DNA of 50,542 bases from Achromobacter arsenitoxydans SY8 (GCF_000236785.1 NZ_AGUF01000017.1:1-50542); one strand, 5' to 3'; shown: positions 1 through 9,134, numbered from the stretch's first letter. Notes: generated by a model from the letters alone, not told the origin. Numbers and translations: made by a program.

Positions 1-264
1 GCGGGCGTAAACCATGCAGCTGTCCGAAAACCAGCTCAGCTTTTTGCAGTCCTTGCCGCCGGATTGGCGGCATTCCGCCACCGCCGCGGCCTCGGCCTGT
101 TTGCCGTTGGTCTCGGGCAGGACCCAGTAGATCTTCGAATGCTTGCCGTCGGTGGCGATGCCGCCGTAGAGCTTTTCGGCGGCGGCGGGCGACGCCAGCC
201 CCGCAACCAGAGCGAGAGCGGCGAATGCGGCGCGGATCAGGGGAAGAAAGCGGGCGGGCGTCAT
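1..264 (-). CDS. Secreted DUF4189-like protein, 3' part cut by window edge
   Basis: The first 88 codons of a minus-strand gene are present; the rest lies beyond base 1. The ATG at 264-262 opens a clear Sec signal peptide (about residues 1-29, ending SPAAA). The mature part starts EKLYGGIATDGKHSK, and two cysteine-containing segments follow (ECRQSGGKDCKK and SDSCMVYAR). The early YGGIA motif and spaced cysteines in a small exported protein resemble DUF4189 proteins. The cellular role is unknown. The family call rests on pattern memory from an incomplete protein and is tentative; the existence of the gene is well supported by frame, start and signal peptide. Confidence 0.6.
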   Translation of the reverse strand, partial: MTPARFLPLIRAAFAALALVAGLASPAAAEKLYGGIATDGKHSKIYWVLPETNGKQAEAAAVAECRQSGGKDCKKLSWFSDSCMVYAR

Positions 265-587
265 CGTCGGTTACCGGGATCCAGTGGATTGAGCGGGGAC
301 GATGTTAGCAAGCAGGTCCTCGTTCCGTCCCTCTATGCCTGAACAACCCGGGCATATTAGGTAACAAATTTCACAGTTCTCGGGCCGGACTCCGGCCCCG
401 TTTCTCGGTAAGAATATCGAACTTTCTGAAGCGGGCCGTAATCAGCAAGGCGGCCCGCGCCAGGGCGCCGGACGCCATTGGGCGGTCCGCTTGTCACGAA
501 GAGAAACAAATCGCGTTGAGGCCACCCGATGCGCTCTGCCCAGGCGGAGCGCTGGTCCGACCACCAACGGAGCACGGACAGCAAACC

Positions 588-1154
588 ATGACGTCGCAAC
601 AGCATTCCCACGGTTCCCGCAGGTTGTTCCTTCTGCCGGCCTGCGTGATCGTCGCGCTGGCCCTGAGCGGCTGCGCCCCGATGCCCACCGGCGGCAGCTC
701 CACCATGCCGTCGCTGGGACAGATCTTCAAGTCCGGCGTGTCTTTTTCGCCCAGCGTGAATGTGGCGAAGAACATGGAAGGCCGCTCCATCAACGACGCC
801 ATCGCAGCGCTGGGCGAACCGTCCAAGATTCGATCCGTCGGCAACACGATGGAACTCGAATGGTCCGACTACCAAACCGCCCCCTACACCGAATGGGTGG
901 TCGACAGCTCCAGCCAGCAGGTCGTGGGCATGATCCCCGCCACCAACACGACGGCCGCCACCCCCGTGTTCCAGACAAACAGCACGGGCCACTACGCGAA
1001 CCGCAGCCGCGTGTATGAATGCAAGGTGCTGATGCGCATGCAGGACAGCGTCATCGTCGACACCAGCGTCGACGGCAACGTCTGCCCGGAGTTCATCGCC
1101 GCGCTGCGCAAGTGGGCGGGCGAAGCCGACGCGAAGAACTACGTGGTCAAGTGA
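588..1154 (+). CDS. Putative outer-membrane lipoprotein of unknown function
   Basis: 188 residues. I chose the ATG at 588, not the in-frame start at 516, because it places a standard lipoprotein signal directly at the N-terminus: basic HGSRR, a hydrophobic stretch and the lipobox LSGC with Cys29. The mature protein has a Thr/Ser/Gly-rich linker and then a compact domain with GRSINDAIAALGEPSK (about residues 65-80), which resembles the BamE/SmpA-type helix that begins with an Asn-Asp-Ala segment and a GxP turn. Two later cysteines (in YECKV and NVCPEF) could form a disulfide. The gene stands alone, with the convergent PepSY gene ending 23 bases downstream. No specific function can be assigned. 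Confidence 0.8.
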   Translation: MTSQQHSHGSRRLFLLPACVIVALALSGCAPMPTGGSSTMPSLGQIFKSGVSFSPSVNVAKNMEGRSINDAIAALGEPSKIRSVGNTMELEWSDYQTAPYTEWVVDSSSQQVVGMIPATNTTAATPVFQTNSTGHYANRSRVYECKVLMRMQDSVIVDTSVDGNVCPEFIAALRKWAGEADAKNYVVK

Positions 1155-1176
1155 CGCGGGGCGCACCCCGCCCCAC

Positions 1177-2802
1177 TCAAGTCCCTGATGCCAGTGCCCG
1201 AGGCGCCCAGGCGCTATCCGCGGCGCCTCGGACAAGCCGGCGGCGCGTCGCGATAGCCATCCAGGCATAACCCAGCCCCAACGCCAGCGCAGTCGCATCC
1301 ACCCCCAGGGTTGCGGGCGACGTATGCGCCCACAGGCCGCTAGCGGGATATACCGCTCCCAGCAGCGAGGTCGCCGGAATCGCCAGGGTCAGGGCCGACG
1401 CCAGCCACAGCAGATGAACGCCCCCTGCCGCCCCGCCGCGCAGGAACGACCACGCGATGCCAGCGAAGAACGCCAGGTAGTAAAGCCCCTGCAGCCAGGC
1501 GTTCAAGTCCCCGACCCGGCCGCTCAGCCATTTGGCGGCAATCATCATCAGCGAGATGCCGCACACGCTGCCCAGGCACACCCCCACGGTCGCCGACGCC
1601 ATCAGCCGCGTGTCCAGGCGCTGCACGGGCAACTCCCCGGTCCGGCGGTCCGCTCGCTTGCGTCGCGTCTCGATCCAGAGCAGGTTCCCGCTATAGAACA
1701 GCCATGCGCCCGCCAGTCCCAGCAGGAAGTACAGCCATTGCACCGCCGCGCCGCCGAAGGACGCCATGTGCAGCGCAAAGAAGCTGCTGATCCACAGGTT
1801 GGCCGCGTCCTGCCTGCCCGGCAGGTAGTCCGTGTTCACGACCTTGCCGGAGTACGGGTCGATCGCCACGAATCCGCCGCGCGCCCGCGGCGACACTGCG
1901 GCCGGATCCTTGCCCCAGACCCGCACCATGGCGCGCGGCCCCGTCGCCTGCGTGTATTGCAGGGCGTAGGGCTCGAACGACGGCGACAGCCCGCGCACCC
2001 GCGCCAGCAGGTCCTGCGGCGCCAGCATGGACGACGGGTCACGCGGGGCCGCGTCCGGCGCGGCCCCGCCGGCCCGCTGGAACACCGATTCCAGCTTGCC
2101 GTCGTACATCAGCCGGTCCTGAATGTCGTAGATCCCGTCATGAAAGGCGAAGACGATTGAACTGAGCGCCATGACGATATGGAACGGCAGTGAAACAATG
2201 CCCACCACGTTGTGCGCGTCCAGCCACATGCGCTTGAGGTTCTTGCCCACGCGCAGCGCAAAGAAATCCTTGACCAGCGACGGCAGCAACACGATGACGC
2301 CGGACACCAGCGCGACGGCATACAGCGCAGCCACCACGCCCATGAACCAGCGGTTCGGATCGCTGTCCACGGGCAGGCCCACCACGCGATGCAGCACGTC
2401 GATGAAACCGCCCAGCCCGCTGGACTCGGCCTGTTCGACCTGCACCGCGCCGTCCGCGTCCAGCCGCGCCAGGTAGTGCCGCACGGACGATTCGTCATGA
2501 TCGTCGGCCTGCGGATCGCGCACTTCCCACCCCAGGCGCGCCGGGATGTGCTCGGCCTCCTGCAGGTGGATGGTGAAACCCTTGGCCACCTCGGGCCGCG
2601 CCGCCAGCGTCGCGGCGATCAGCTTGGGGGCCGATTCCAGCGGCGCCATCGCGGCGGCCGGCTGGGGCGATGCCCAACGGACAATGGGTTCCTTGAACAC
2701 GGTCAGCGCCCCCGCGTAGAACGCGATGAATAGCGCCATCCCGGTAAGGATGCCGGTCCAGGTGTGGACCGATTTGTAGATGCGGATGTAGTCGGCTCGC
2801 AT
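1177..2802 (-). CDS. PepSY-associated TM-helix protein (iron/siderophore uptake accessory)
   Basis: 541 residues from the ATG at 2802. The longer open frame to 3021 has no family-like sequence before MRADYIRIYKSVHTWTG, the usual N-terminus of PepSY_TM proteins. Features in order are a first membrane helix (about 14-34), a large periplasmic PepSY region, conserved His segments (DVLHRVVGLP, LDAHNVVGI, FFALHMASFGG) with two further helices, and a C-terminal block of several helices. Relatives such as FoxB and PiuB-type proteins sit beside siderophore receptors and are thought to reduce or release iron from ferric siderophores in the periplasm. It is last in a minus-strand run after the TonB receptor, DUF3325 and DUF3649 genes, with 17 bases to the preceding gene, so Fur-controlled co-expression is likely. 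Confidence 0.88.
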   Translation of the reverse strand: MRADYIRIYKSVHTWTGILTGMALFIAFYAGALTVFKEPIVRWASPQPAAAMAPLESAPKLIAATLAARPEVAKGFTIHLQEAEHIPARLGWEVRDPQADDHDESSVRHYLARLDADGAVQVEQAESSGLGGFIDVLHRVVGLPVDSDPNRWFMGVVAALYAVALVSGVIVLLPSLVKDFFALRVGKNLKRMWLDAHNVVGIVSLPFHIVMALSSIVFAFHDGIYDIQDRLMYDGKLESVFQRAGGAAPDAAPRDPSSMLAPQDLLARVRGLSPSFEPYALQYTQATGPRAMVRVWGKDPAAVSPRARGGFVAIDPYSGKVVNTDYLPGRQDAANLWISSFFALHMASFGGAAVQWLYFLLGLAGAWLFYSGNLLWIETRRKRADRRTGELPVQRLDTRLMASATVGVCLGSVCGISLMMIAAKWLSGRVGDLNAWLQGLYYLAFFAGIAWSFLRGGAAGGVHLLWLASALTLAIPATSLLGAVYPASGLWAHTSPATLGVDATALALGLGYAWMAIATRRRLVRGAADSAWAPRALASGT

Positions 2803-2819
2803 GGTCGCGGCCCTCCTGC

Positions 2820-3110
2820 TCAGAGCGCCCCGGCGGCGTACAGCCCGCCATAGAGCGCCAGGCACGTCCCGCCCAGCCAGCCCCAGGCGCGCAAGCCGCT
2901 GCCGAAGAAATACACGGTGGAAAGAATGCCCATCCAGACGGGCGGCACCAGCCACATGGCGAGCTGCGAGCGCGTGGCGAGCGGCACGCCGGACGTCAGC
3001 GACGCCAGCAGCGCGCTGCATCCCAGCGCAATGGCGAAGCCCAGCACGGCCCCCGCCAGGCTCTTCGAAATCCAGTCGCGGCGGATGGGCGCGGGTTTAG
3101 CGGGCTTCAT
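2820..3110 (-). CDS. Small membrane protein, DUF3649-like (iron uptake accessory)
   Basis: 96 residues with a short basic N-terminus (KPAKPAPIRRDW) and three hydrophobic segments (about 16-38, 48-70, 76-96) that suggest three membrane helices. Its size, topology and position between a DUF3325-like gene and a PepSY gene match the small DUF3649 proteins found in siderophore uptake loci. The start overlaps the end of the upstream gene by 14 bases, which argues for translational coupling. Function is unknown beyond association with TonB-dependent iron uptake. The family assignment is based on context and topology more than on a motif. Confidence 0.72.
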   Translation of the reverse strand: MKPAKPAPIRRDWISKSLAGAVLGFAIALGCSALLASLTSGVPLATRSQLAMWLVPPVWMGILSTVYFFGSGLRAWGWLGGTCLALYGGLYAAGAL

Positions 3111-3384
3111 TCGCGTCTCCCCGGCGCAACTGCCGCATTACGCCGATGTACGGAATCAGGCAGAAGAACAGCATCAGCGCCGTACAGAATACGAACACGG
3201 CCGCCACCACCGAAAATCCAAGCAGGCAGCCCCAGCCGCCCAGCGCCAGCAGCGCGATGCCCGCGATCCTCGCGGGCGCGACGGGCCACGGCGCGCTGCC
3301 CCAGCGCTGGTTGGGCGAAGCGCGATAAATGCAGAAACAGCCCAGGAACACGGCAACCAGGCTGGAGAGAATAAGGACTTGCAT
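3097..3384 (-). CDS. Small membrane protein, DUF3325-like (iron uptake accessory)
   Basis: 95 residues. An AAGGA sequence sits a few bases before the ATG at 3384. Three hydrophobic stretches (about 3-20, 38-56, 58-78) indicate an integral inner-membrane protein. The ASPNQRW segment after helix 1 and the short basic tail (RQLRRGD) fit DUF3325, a family that accompanies PepSY proteins and TonB siderophore receptors. It lies 91 bases downstream of the receptor, with a hairpin between them, and overlaps the next gene. Its molecular role is unknown. Confidence 0.72.
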   Translation of the reverse strand: MQVLILSSLVAVFLGCFCIYRASPNQRWGSAPWPVAPARIAGIALLALGGWGCLLGFSVVAAVFVFCTALMLFFCLIPYIGVMRQLRRGDANEAR

Positions 3385-3420
3385 GGTTGTCCTTCAATGA
3401 ACAAACAATCTGGCCCGCCC

Positions 3421-3451
3421 CCGCATCCCGGCTCTGGCGAGCGGGATGCGG
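3421..3451 (-). terminator. Intercistronic hairpin between TonB receptor and DUF3325 gene
   Basis: A perfect 10-bp stem (3421-3430 pairing with 3442-3451) with an 11-base loop lies between the receptor stop and the next start on the same strand. No uninterrupted U-tract follows it, so it may be an attenuator or mRNA-stabilising hairpin. That would let the receptor be made in excess over the membrane accessory proteins. Confidence 0.4.
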
Positions 3452-3475
3452 CGCGGGCTTGGCTGACGCCGCCCG

Positions 3476-5653
3476 TCAGAAGCTGATGGTGGCGGACGCC
3501 ATGACGCTGCGGGCCGGCCCCAGGGTCGCGATCGGTGTCGTGTCGCTGAAGATGCCGGCGTAGTAGTACTTGTTGAACACGTTGTTGACGTTCAGGCGCA
3601 GCACCACGTCCTTGCCGTTGACCTTGGTGGCGTAGCGCGCGCCCAGGTCGACCTGGCCCCAGCCCGGAATCTCGATCTTGTTGGCCGAGTCCGCGTACTG
3701 GCTGGACGTTGCCTGGATGCGGCCGGAAAGCGTCAGGCCGGGCACCCAAGGCGTATCCCATTCCAGCCCCGTGTTGGCCTGCCAGCGCGGCGCGCCGACG
3801 GCGGTGTTGCCGTTATACCGGCCATACGAGGTCTTGACCTGTGTCCCCTGCGTGTAGGTCACGCCGCCCAGCACGCGCACGCCCTGCGCGATTTCCCCGA
3901 ACGTATTCCACTCCACGCCGCGCACGCGCTTTTCGCCGCCGTCCGCGTAAGTGGGGTTCGACGTCGACCCCTCGGTCACCAGCATGGGCTTCTCGATTTC
4001 GAAGAGCGCCAGCGTGTTGGTGAAGGTGCCGGCGTTCCACTTCACGCCCAGTTCCTTCTGCTTGGTCTTGTACGGCGCGAAGACTTCGCCGAAGTTGGTC
4101 GCGGTGGTGTCGGTGACGCTGTCGCCCTTGCTCAAGCCTTCGACGTAGTTGGCATAGAACGACAGGTCCGGCCCCCAGGGCTTAACGACAATGGCCACCG
4201 CCGGCGTGACGGCGTCTTCGTCGTAGCGCGCCGTCGTCTTGCCCGTCTTGTCGAAATTGCTGGTCTTCACGCGCTGGTTGCGCAACCCGGCGGTCAAGAG
4301 CAGCTTGTCGTCCAGGAACGACATGGTGTCGACCAGCGCCACGCTGCTCAACGTGTTCTCGCTGGTCTTGGGCGCGCTGCCCGGCACCGCCGGCATGACC
4401 GGCGTGATCGGGTCATAGATGTTGGACTTGAACACCGAGGCCGGGCCGGTGGCCGAACCATCCTCAAGCTTCAGGATGGACGCCTGCAGCACCAGCTCGT
4501 GTCCCACGCTGCCGGTCTTGAAGCGCGAACGCAGGCCGCCCTCGGCGGTCATCGCGTCCGTGTAGGCGCGCTGGCCCACGATCTGGCCGGTGAAATTGCC
4601 GTTGGCGTCGATCTGCCGCGCATGCGTGCCATTGATAAGCCCCGACTGATCGCTATCACGCCAGCCCACGCCCGCGAAGGCCGACACCTTGTCATTGAAG
4701 CGGTACTCGGCCTGCGCCATCACGGCGTTGCTCTGTATGTTGCCGTAACCCGTGCTGAACTGGTTGATGCGGGGATCGGGCGCGACCGGCACGACCGGGC
4801 TGGCGAACCAGAACATGGCGGGAGTGCCGCCCGTGAACGATTCCTGGCTGTGGTACGCGTCGATGGACGCGGTCAGCGCGCTGCCGCGGTAGTCCAGTCC
4901 GGCGGAGAAGAACTCGCGCTTCCTGGACTGGCCGTCCAGCGTGGTGGCGCCGTCGCTGAACGAGCCATTGACGCGCGCGCCCCATTCATTGCTGGCGCCG
5001 TAGCGGCGGCCGGCGTCTATTGTGGTGCCGAGCTGCCCGTCGGACAGCCAGTTCACGCCGAACGTCGCATTGGGGGTGTCGGTGGCGCGCTTGGGCACCA
5101 GGTTCACCGTGCCGCCCACCGCGCCGCTGGGCGCCATGCCGCTGAACAGCGAATTGGGCCCCTTCAGCACCTCTACCCGCTCGACGAATTCCACCGGCGT
5201 GCGCCCCATGGGCGCCAGGCCGAACATGCCGTTGATGGCCACGTCGTTCTGGTTGACGTCGAACCCGCGGATGCGAAAGTTCTCGTACGCGTGGCCGCTG
5301 GACGTCGTGAACCGCACCGACGGGTCGTTGGCCATCACGTCCGCGAGCGTGCGAGCCTGCTGGTTCTTGATGAGTTCGGAGGTGTAGCTGGTGACGTTGA
5401 ACGGCGTATCCATCACGGACTGATTGCCCATCAGGCCCAGCCGGGCGCCCTCCGCGACCTGCCCGCCCGCATAGGCCGGCGGCAAGTCTCCGCTGCTCAC
5501 GGCGCCAGCGGTGACGGTCACCGGCTGCAGCGTAGTCGTTTGCTGCGCATCCTGCGCCCAGGCCGCCGGCAGCGGCAGCAACATGCTGAGCGCAAGGCAA
5601 GGCGCCATCCGCAGCGCCCGCGCCTCAATTGAAACAGCCCTCTCGTCAGACAT
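3476..5653 (-). CDS. TonB-dependent siderophore receptor
   Basis: 725 residues, normal length for a siderophore receptor without a signalling extension. The N-terminus carries a Sec signal ending PAAWA (about residue 33). A TonB-box-like TLQPVTVTAG follows, then a plug domain (about 70-180, with RIRGFDVNQ and RVEVLKGPNSLFSG) and a long beta-barrel ending in an aromatic residue (TISF). There is no STN domain, so it should be regulated by Fur directly and not by surface signalling; a Fur-box-like 19-mer lies 25 bases before the start. It heads an operon with DUF3325, DUF3649 and PepSY genes. It acts in the outer membrane and imports a ferric siderophore; which one cannot be read from the sequence. 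Confidence 0.95.
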   Translation of the reverse strand: MSDERAVSIEARALRMAPCLALSMLLPLPAAWAQDAQQTTTLQPVTVTAGAVSSGDLPPAYAGGQVAEGARLGLMGNQSVMDTPFNVTSYTSELIKNQQARTLADVMANDPSVRFTTSSGHAYENFRIRGFDVNQNDVAINGMFGLAPMGRTPVEFVERVEVLKGPNSLFSGMAPSGAVGGTVNLVPKRATDTPNATFGVNWLSDGQLGTTIDAGRRYGASNEWGARVNGSFSDGATTLDGQSRKREFFSAGLDYRGSALTASIDAYHSQESFTGGTPAMFWFASPVVPVAPDPRINQFSTGYGNIQSNAVMAQAEYRFNDKVSAFAGVGWRDSDQSGLINGTHARQIDANGNFTGQIVGQRAYTDAMTAEGGLRSRFKTGSVGHELVLQASILKLEDGSATGPASVFKSNIYDPITPVMPAVPGSAPKTSENTLSSVALVDTMSFLDDKLLLTAGLRNQRVKTSNFDKTGKTTARYDEDAVTPAVAIVVKPWGPDLSFYANYVEGLSKGDSVTDTTATNFGEVFAPYKTKQKELGVKWNAGTFTNTLALFEIEKPMLVTEGSTSNPTYADGGEKRVRGVEWNTFGEIAQGVRVLGGVTYTQGTQVKTSYGRYNGNTAVGAPRWQANTGLEWDTPWVPGLTLSGRIQATSSQYADSANKIEIPGWGQVDLGARYATKVNGKDVVLRLNVNNVFNKYYYAGIFSDTTPIATLGPARSVMASATISF

Positions 5654-5677
5654 TTTCCCTATCCCTTATTTGTAAAT

Positions 5678-5696
5678 GCAAATGGGAATGATTGTC
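5678..5696 (-). promoter_or_regulatory. Fur box upstream of TonB receptor operon
   Basis: The 19-mer GCAAATGGGAATGATTGTC (plus-strand orientation) matches the classical Fur consensus GATAATGATAATCATTATC at 13 of 19 positions. It sits 25 bases before the ATG of the receptor gene in an AT-rich intergenic stretch. Position and gene function both fit iron-dependent repression by Fur. Confidence 0.7.
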
Positions 5697-5811
5697 GATT
5701 ATATAAGCTGACGAGCAACTGAACGAGGCAGGCTTCGCAGCCGCAACATGCGGCTGCCTTGCGTTTGGACAAATGCGCCCCCTTCCGGGGAATATCTCCA
5801 GGCCAGCACCT

Positions 5812-6699
5812 CTAGGCGAGCCGTGCCAATTCCTCGGCCAGAAAGTCGATGAACAGGCGGGCGCGCGCCGGCGCCTGGCGGCCGAACGCGTGCAGCACCG
5901 AAACCGGCACGCGCGGAAGCGGCGCCTGTGGCAGCAGCACGACCAGGCGGCCGGCGGCGATGTCGTCGCGCACCGCCAACCCAAGAATCTGGATGATGCC
6001 CAGCCCGCCCAGCGCCGCCGCACGCAGCGCCGTCCCATCATCCGTATCGAACACCCCGGGCGGGTCGACGACCTGGCCCGAGGCGAAGGTAATGGGGAAC
6101 GCCCTGCCCGCCAGCAGATAACGCACGTGCCGGTGACCGGACAGATCGTCGATGTCGCGCGGCGCCCCATGGTGTTCCAGATAGCCCGGCGACGCCGCCA
6201 GCACCAGCGGCAGTTGCGCAAGCTGACGCGCGTTCAGCTCCGAATCGGCCACGCGGCCCGCGCGTATCGCCAAGTCGAAGCCCTCTCGGATCAGGTCGAC
6301 ATGGCGGTCGGCCAGGCTCATTTCCAGCTTCAAGGCCGGATGCGCCGGCAGGAACCGCCCGACGATGGGCTCCATCAGCAGCCGGCCCAAGTCGCCCGGC
6401 GCGGTCACGCGCAGGCGGCCCTGCGCGGTGGCCTCCGGCCGCATGACGTCGCCGGCGTCGCCCAGCGCCCGCAGCAGCGGCGAAACGCGCTCGTAATAGG
6501 CCTCGCCCTCGCGCGTCAGCGTGAGGACGCGGGTGGATCGCTGGAACAGCCTGATGCCGAATCGCTGCTCCAGCCGCGCGATGGCCTTGGAGACGGCCGA
6601 CGGCGAAGTGCCCAGGATCCGGCCCGCCGCGCTGAACGAGCCAGCTTCAACCGTCGTGGCAAAGGCGACCAGCGCGGAGGCGTCGGGTAGCGCTTCCAT
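5812..6699 (-). CDS. LysR-family transcriptional regulator
   Basis: 295 residues. The N-terminal winged helix-turn-helix (about residues 5-64) shows the family pattern FVATVEAGSFSAAG-like, with SPSAVSKAIARLEQRFG and LFQRSTR. An effector-binding domain of the periplasmic-binding-protein type fills residues about 90-290. The subfamily resembles those controlling a divergent oxidoreductase (CrgA-like proteins). It is transcribed away from an SDR gene across 98 bases, so it probably controls that gene and itself. The effector is unknown. Confidence 0.93.
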   Translation of the reverse strand: MEALPDASALVAFATTVEAGSFSAAGRILGTSPSAVSKAIARLEQRFGIRLFQRSTRVLTLTREGEAYYERVSPLLRALGDAGDVMRPEATAQGRLRVTAPGDLGRLLMEPIVGRFLPAHPALKLEMSLADRHVDLIREGFDLAIRAGRVADSELNARQLAQLPLVLAASPGYLEHHGAPRDIDDLSGHRHVRYLLAGRAFPITFASGQVVDPPGVFDTDDGTALRAAALGGLGIIQILGLAVRDDIAAGRLVVLLPQAPLPRVPVSVLHAFGRQAPARARLFIDFLAEELARLA

Positions 6700-6797
6700 T
6701 TTTGACCTTTAGGAACAAGTGATAGGAATCGAACCAGCTATTTAACGCCAATTGGAATAGATAAAGTGGGTTTCCCCTCATCATTCAGAGAAAAATC

Positions 6798-7547
6798 ATG
6801 AACCAACTCTCGGGCAAGGTCGCGCTGGTCACCGGCGGCAACAGCGGCATCGGCCTGGCGTCGGCCACGGCGTTCGCGCAGGCCGGCGCGCAGGTCGTCA
6901 TCGTGGGCAGAAGGCAGGACGCCGTTGATGCGGCCCTGAAATCCATTGGACACGGCGCCGTGGGCATCACGGGCGACGTGGCCGACCTGCACACGCACGA
7001 TCGCATCATCGACGACGTACAGCGCCGCTTCGGCGGCCTCGATGTCTACATGGCGAACGCGGGCGTCGCCATCCTGGAGCCGTCGTTAGAGGTATCCGTC
7101 GACAGCTTCGACCGCCAGTTCTCGACCAACGCGCGCGGCGTCTTCTTCGGCGTGACGAAGGCCCTGCCCGCGATGAACGACGGCGCCTCCATCATCCTGG
7201 TCAGTTCGATTGCCAGCGCCAAAGTGCTAGAGGGCCACGCCGTCTACGCGGCCAGCAAGGCCGCGGTCGAAGCCTTCGCCCGCAGCTGGGCGCTGGAACT
7301 GAAGGACCGCCGCATCCGCGTAAACGTGATCAGTCCCGGCCCGGTGCAGACTCCTATCCTGGACAAGCTGGGCATCGGCGCCGAGGCGCGCGCGGGGCTG
7401 GACCAGGCCATGGCCGCGGCGATCCCCCTGAACCGCATGGGCCAGGCCGCCGAACTGGCGCGGGCCGCGCTGTTCCTTGCCAGCGACGAAAGCAGCTTCG
7501 TCACCGGCACCAACCTGAAGGTCGACGGCGGCATGGCGCTGACGTAA
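6798..7547 (+). CDS. SDR-family NAD(P)-dependent oxidoreductase
   Basis: 249 residues, typical of classical short-chain dehydrogenases. Visible motifs are the nucleotide-binding TGGNSGIG (12-19), the structural ANAG (about 86-89), catalytic Ser near 137 and YxxxK as Tyr150/Lys154 (VYAASK), and a C-terminal ETGTNLK-like segment seen as VTGTNLKVDGG. GRR after beta-strand 2 (about 37-39) suggests NADPH preference. It is cytosolic; the substrate is unknown. A divergent LysR regulator shares its promoter region. Confidence 0.93.
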   Translation: MNQLSGKVALVTGGNSGIGLASATAFAQAGAQVVIVGRRQDAVDAALKSIGHGAVGITGDVADLHTHDRIIDDVQRRFGGLDVYMANAGVAILEPSLEVSVDSFDRQFSTNARGVFFGVTKALPAMNDGASIILVSSIASAKVLEGHAVYAASKAAVEAFARSWALELKDRRIRVNVISPGPVQTPILDKLGIGAEARAGLDQAMAAAIPLNRMGQAAELARAALFLASDESSFVTGTNLKVDGGMALT

Positions 7548-7559
7548 CGGCTGCGCCGT

Positions 7560-7585
7560 GCCGGCCGCGTCACGCCGCGGCCGGC
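7560..7585 (+). terminator. Strong GC hairpin after SDR gene
   Basis: A perfect 10-bp GC stem (7560-7569 with 7576-7585) with a 6-base loop begins 13 bases after the SDR stop. A C-run, not a T-run, follows, so it is at best an imperfect intrinsic terminator. Confidence 0.4.
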
Positions 7586-7799
7586 CCCCCGGCCGTTCCG
7601 GGCGGCGCCAGGCCGCCCGGCAATCGGCGCTACAATCCGCGCCGGATTCCCGCCGTCCCGCACCCGTGCCCGACGGCCGCGCCCAAGCGCATGGCATTGC
7701 CCCCCAAGCCAGGCGAACCATGACGCATTCCCCCCAACCCCACCTATCGTTTGTCCGGTCGCACCGGATGCTTTTGCTGTTCTGGAAATCGAGGATTTC

Positions 7800-9134
7800 A
7801 TGTCTCGGCAGTTGTTGGGCCTGGTGCTCGGGCCCCTTCTTGGCTTGTTCGTTGTCTGCATCGGCAACGCTTTCATCTCTTCCCTTACCACCCTGCAACT
7901 GGACGCGGCCGGCGAATCGGCCACCGTCATCGGCATCATCTCGTCGTCGTACTTCATCGGCCTGACGCTGGGCGCCATCTTCAACGACCGCCTGATCCTG
8001 CGCATCGGCCACATCCGCGCCTACAGCAGCTTTGCCTCGCTCATCGCCGTGACGGTGCTGCTGCAGGGCCTGATCTTCAACCGCGAAGCCTGGTTCCTGC
8101 TGCGCCTGATCAACGGCTGGGCCAGCGTCGGCGTGTTCCTGGTCGTGGAAAGCTGGCTGCTGCTGGCTGGCGACGCCAAGATGCGCGGGCGCCTGCTGGC
8201 GCTGTACATGATCGCCCTGTACGGATCCGGCATGCTGGGCCAACTGGAACTGGGCGCGATCACGCGGCTGGGCGACATGGCGCCATTCATGGTGGCCGGC
8301 CTCTTGGCGTCGCTGTCGGTCCTGCCCATGGTCATCATCCCGCGCGTGTCGCCGCTGGTGGAACGCGTGGAGCCGCTGCTGCCGCACCACCTTGCCCGCA
8401 TGACGCCCACCGGCGTAATGGGCTGCTTTGGCTCCGGCGTGGCGATCGCAGCCGTCTACACCCTGCTGCCGCTGTACCTGCAGCGCATCGGCCTGGACGT
8501 CGCGCAGGTGGGCAAGATGATGGGCGCCGTCATCCTCGGCGCCATGGTGCTGCAGTATCCCGTGGGTCGCTGGTCCGACCTGCGCGACCGCCAGGTCGTC
8601 CTGATCGCGCTGGCCGTGTTCTGCGCGGTGCTCAGCCTGCTGATCCTGCTGCTGCCGCCCTCGTCTTGGCTGCTCATGCCTCTGCTGTTCCTGCTGGGCG
8701 GCGGCGTGTTCGCCATCTACCCGGTAGCGGTCAGCCACGCGGCCGATCGGGCCCCCGCCGATGCCCTGGTGCGCATGATCCAGGGCCTGCTGCTGATCAA
8801 CTCGCTGGGGTCGGCGCTGAGCCCGCTGGCGATCTCGCCCGTGATGGCGAAGTTCGGCGAGGCTGGCCTGTTCTGGTGCTTCGCCCTGCTCAACCTGTGC
8901 CTGGTCACCTTCTTTGTCTGGCGCCGCAACGAACGCCCGGCTCCGGCTCCCGTCGCCCCCTTCGCCGCAGCCGCGCAGATGTCGCCCGTGGGGGTGGAAC
9001 TGCGCGTAACCGAAGACCTGATCCAGGGCGCGCTGGACCACGAAATGACCGAAGACCTGACGAATGCGGTGCCAGGCGCCGAGGCGGCCGAGCCGGTGCT
9101 GTCGGCCGCGCAGGACGCGCCTGCCACCCACTAG
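7800..9134 (+). CDS. MFS transporter, YcaD-like
   Basis: 444 residues with about twelve hydrophobic helices, starting MSRQLLGLVLGPLLG. A GAGG sequence lies just before the ATG. The helix 2-3 loop (FNDRLILRIGHIRAY) and the symmetrical second-half loop (GRWSDLRDRQVV) carry the MFS signature. The N-terminus and spacing resemble YcaD-type major facilitators of unknown substrate. A hydrophilic tail of about 55 residues after the last helix is Ala/Glu/Pro rich and probably cytosolic. The gene stands alone; the 252 bases before it hold a hairpin and otherwise nothing recognised. Confidence 0.9.
   Translation: MSRQLLGLVLGPLLGLFVVCIGNAFISSLTTLQLDAAGESATVIGIISSSYFIGLTLGAIFNDRLILRIGHIRAYSSFASLIAVTVLLQGLIFNREAWFLLRLINGWASVGVFLVVESWLLLAGDAKMRGRLLALYMIALYGSGMLGQLELGAITRLGDMAPFMVAGLLASLSVLPMVIIPRVSPLVERVEPLLPHHLARMTPTGVMGCFGSGVAIAAVYTLLPLYLQRIGLDVAQVGKMMGAVILGAMVLQYPVGRWSDLRDRQVVLIALAVFCAVLSLLILLLPPSSWLLMPLLFLLGGGVFAIYPVAVSHAADRAPADALVRMIQGLLLINSLGSALSPLAISPVMAKFGEAGLFWCFALLNLCLVTFFVWRRNERPAPAPVAPFAAAAQMSPVGVELRVTEDLIQGALDHEMTEDLTNAVPGAEAAEPVLSAAQDAPATH

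Noticed and set aside
4499-5632. 377-codon frame opposite the first TonB receptor
   Set aside because: Antisense shadow of a well-supported receptor gene.
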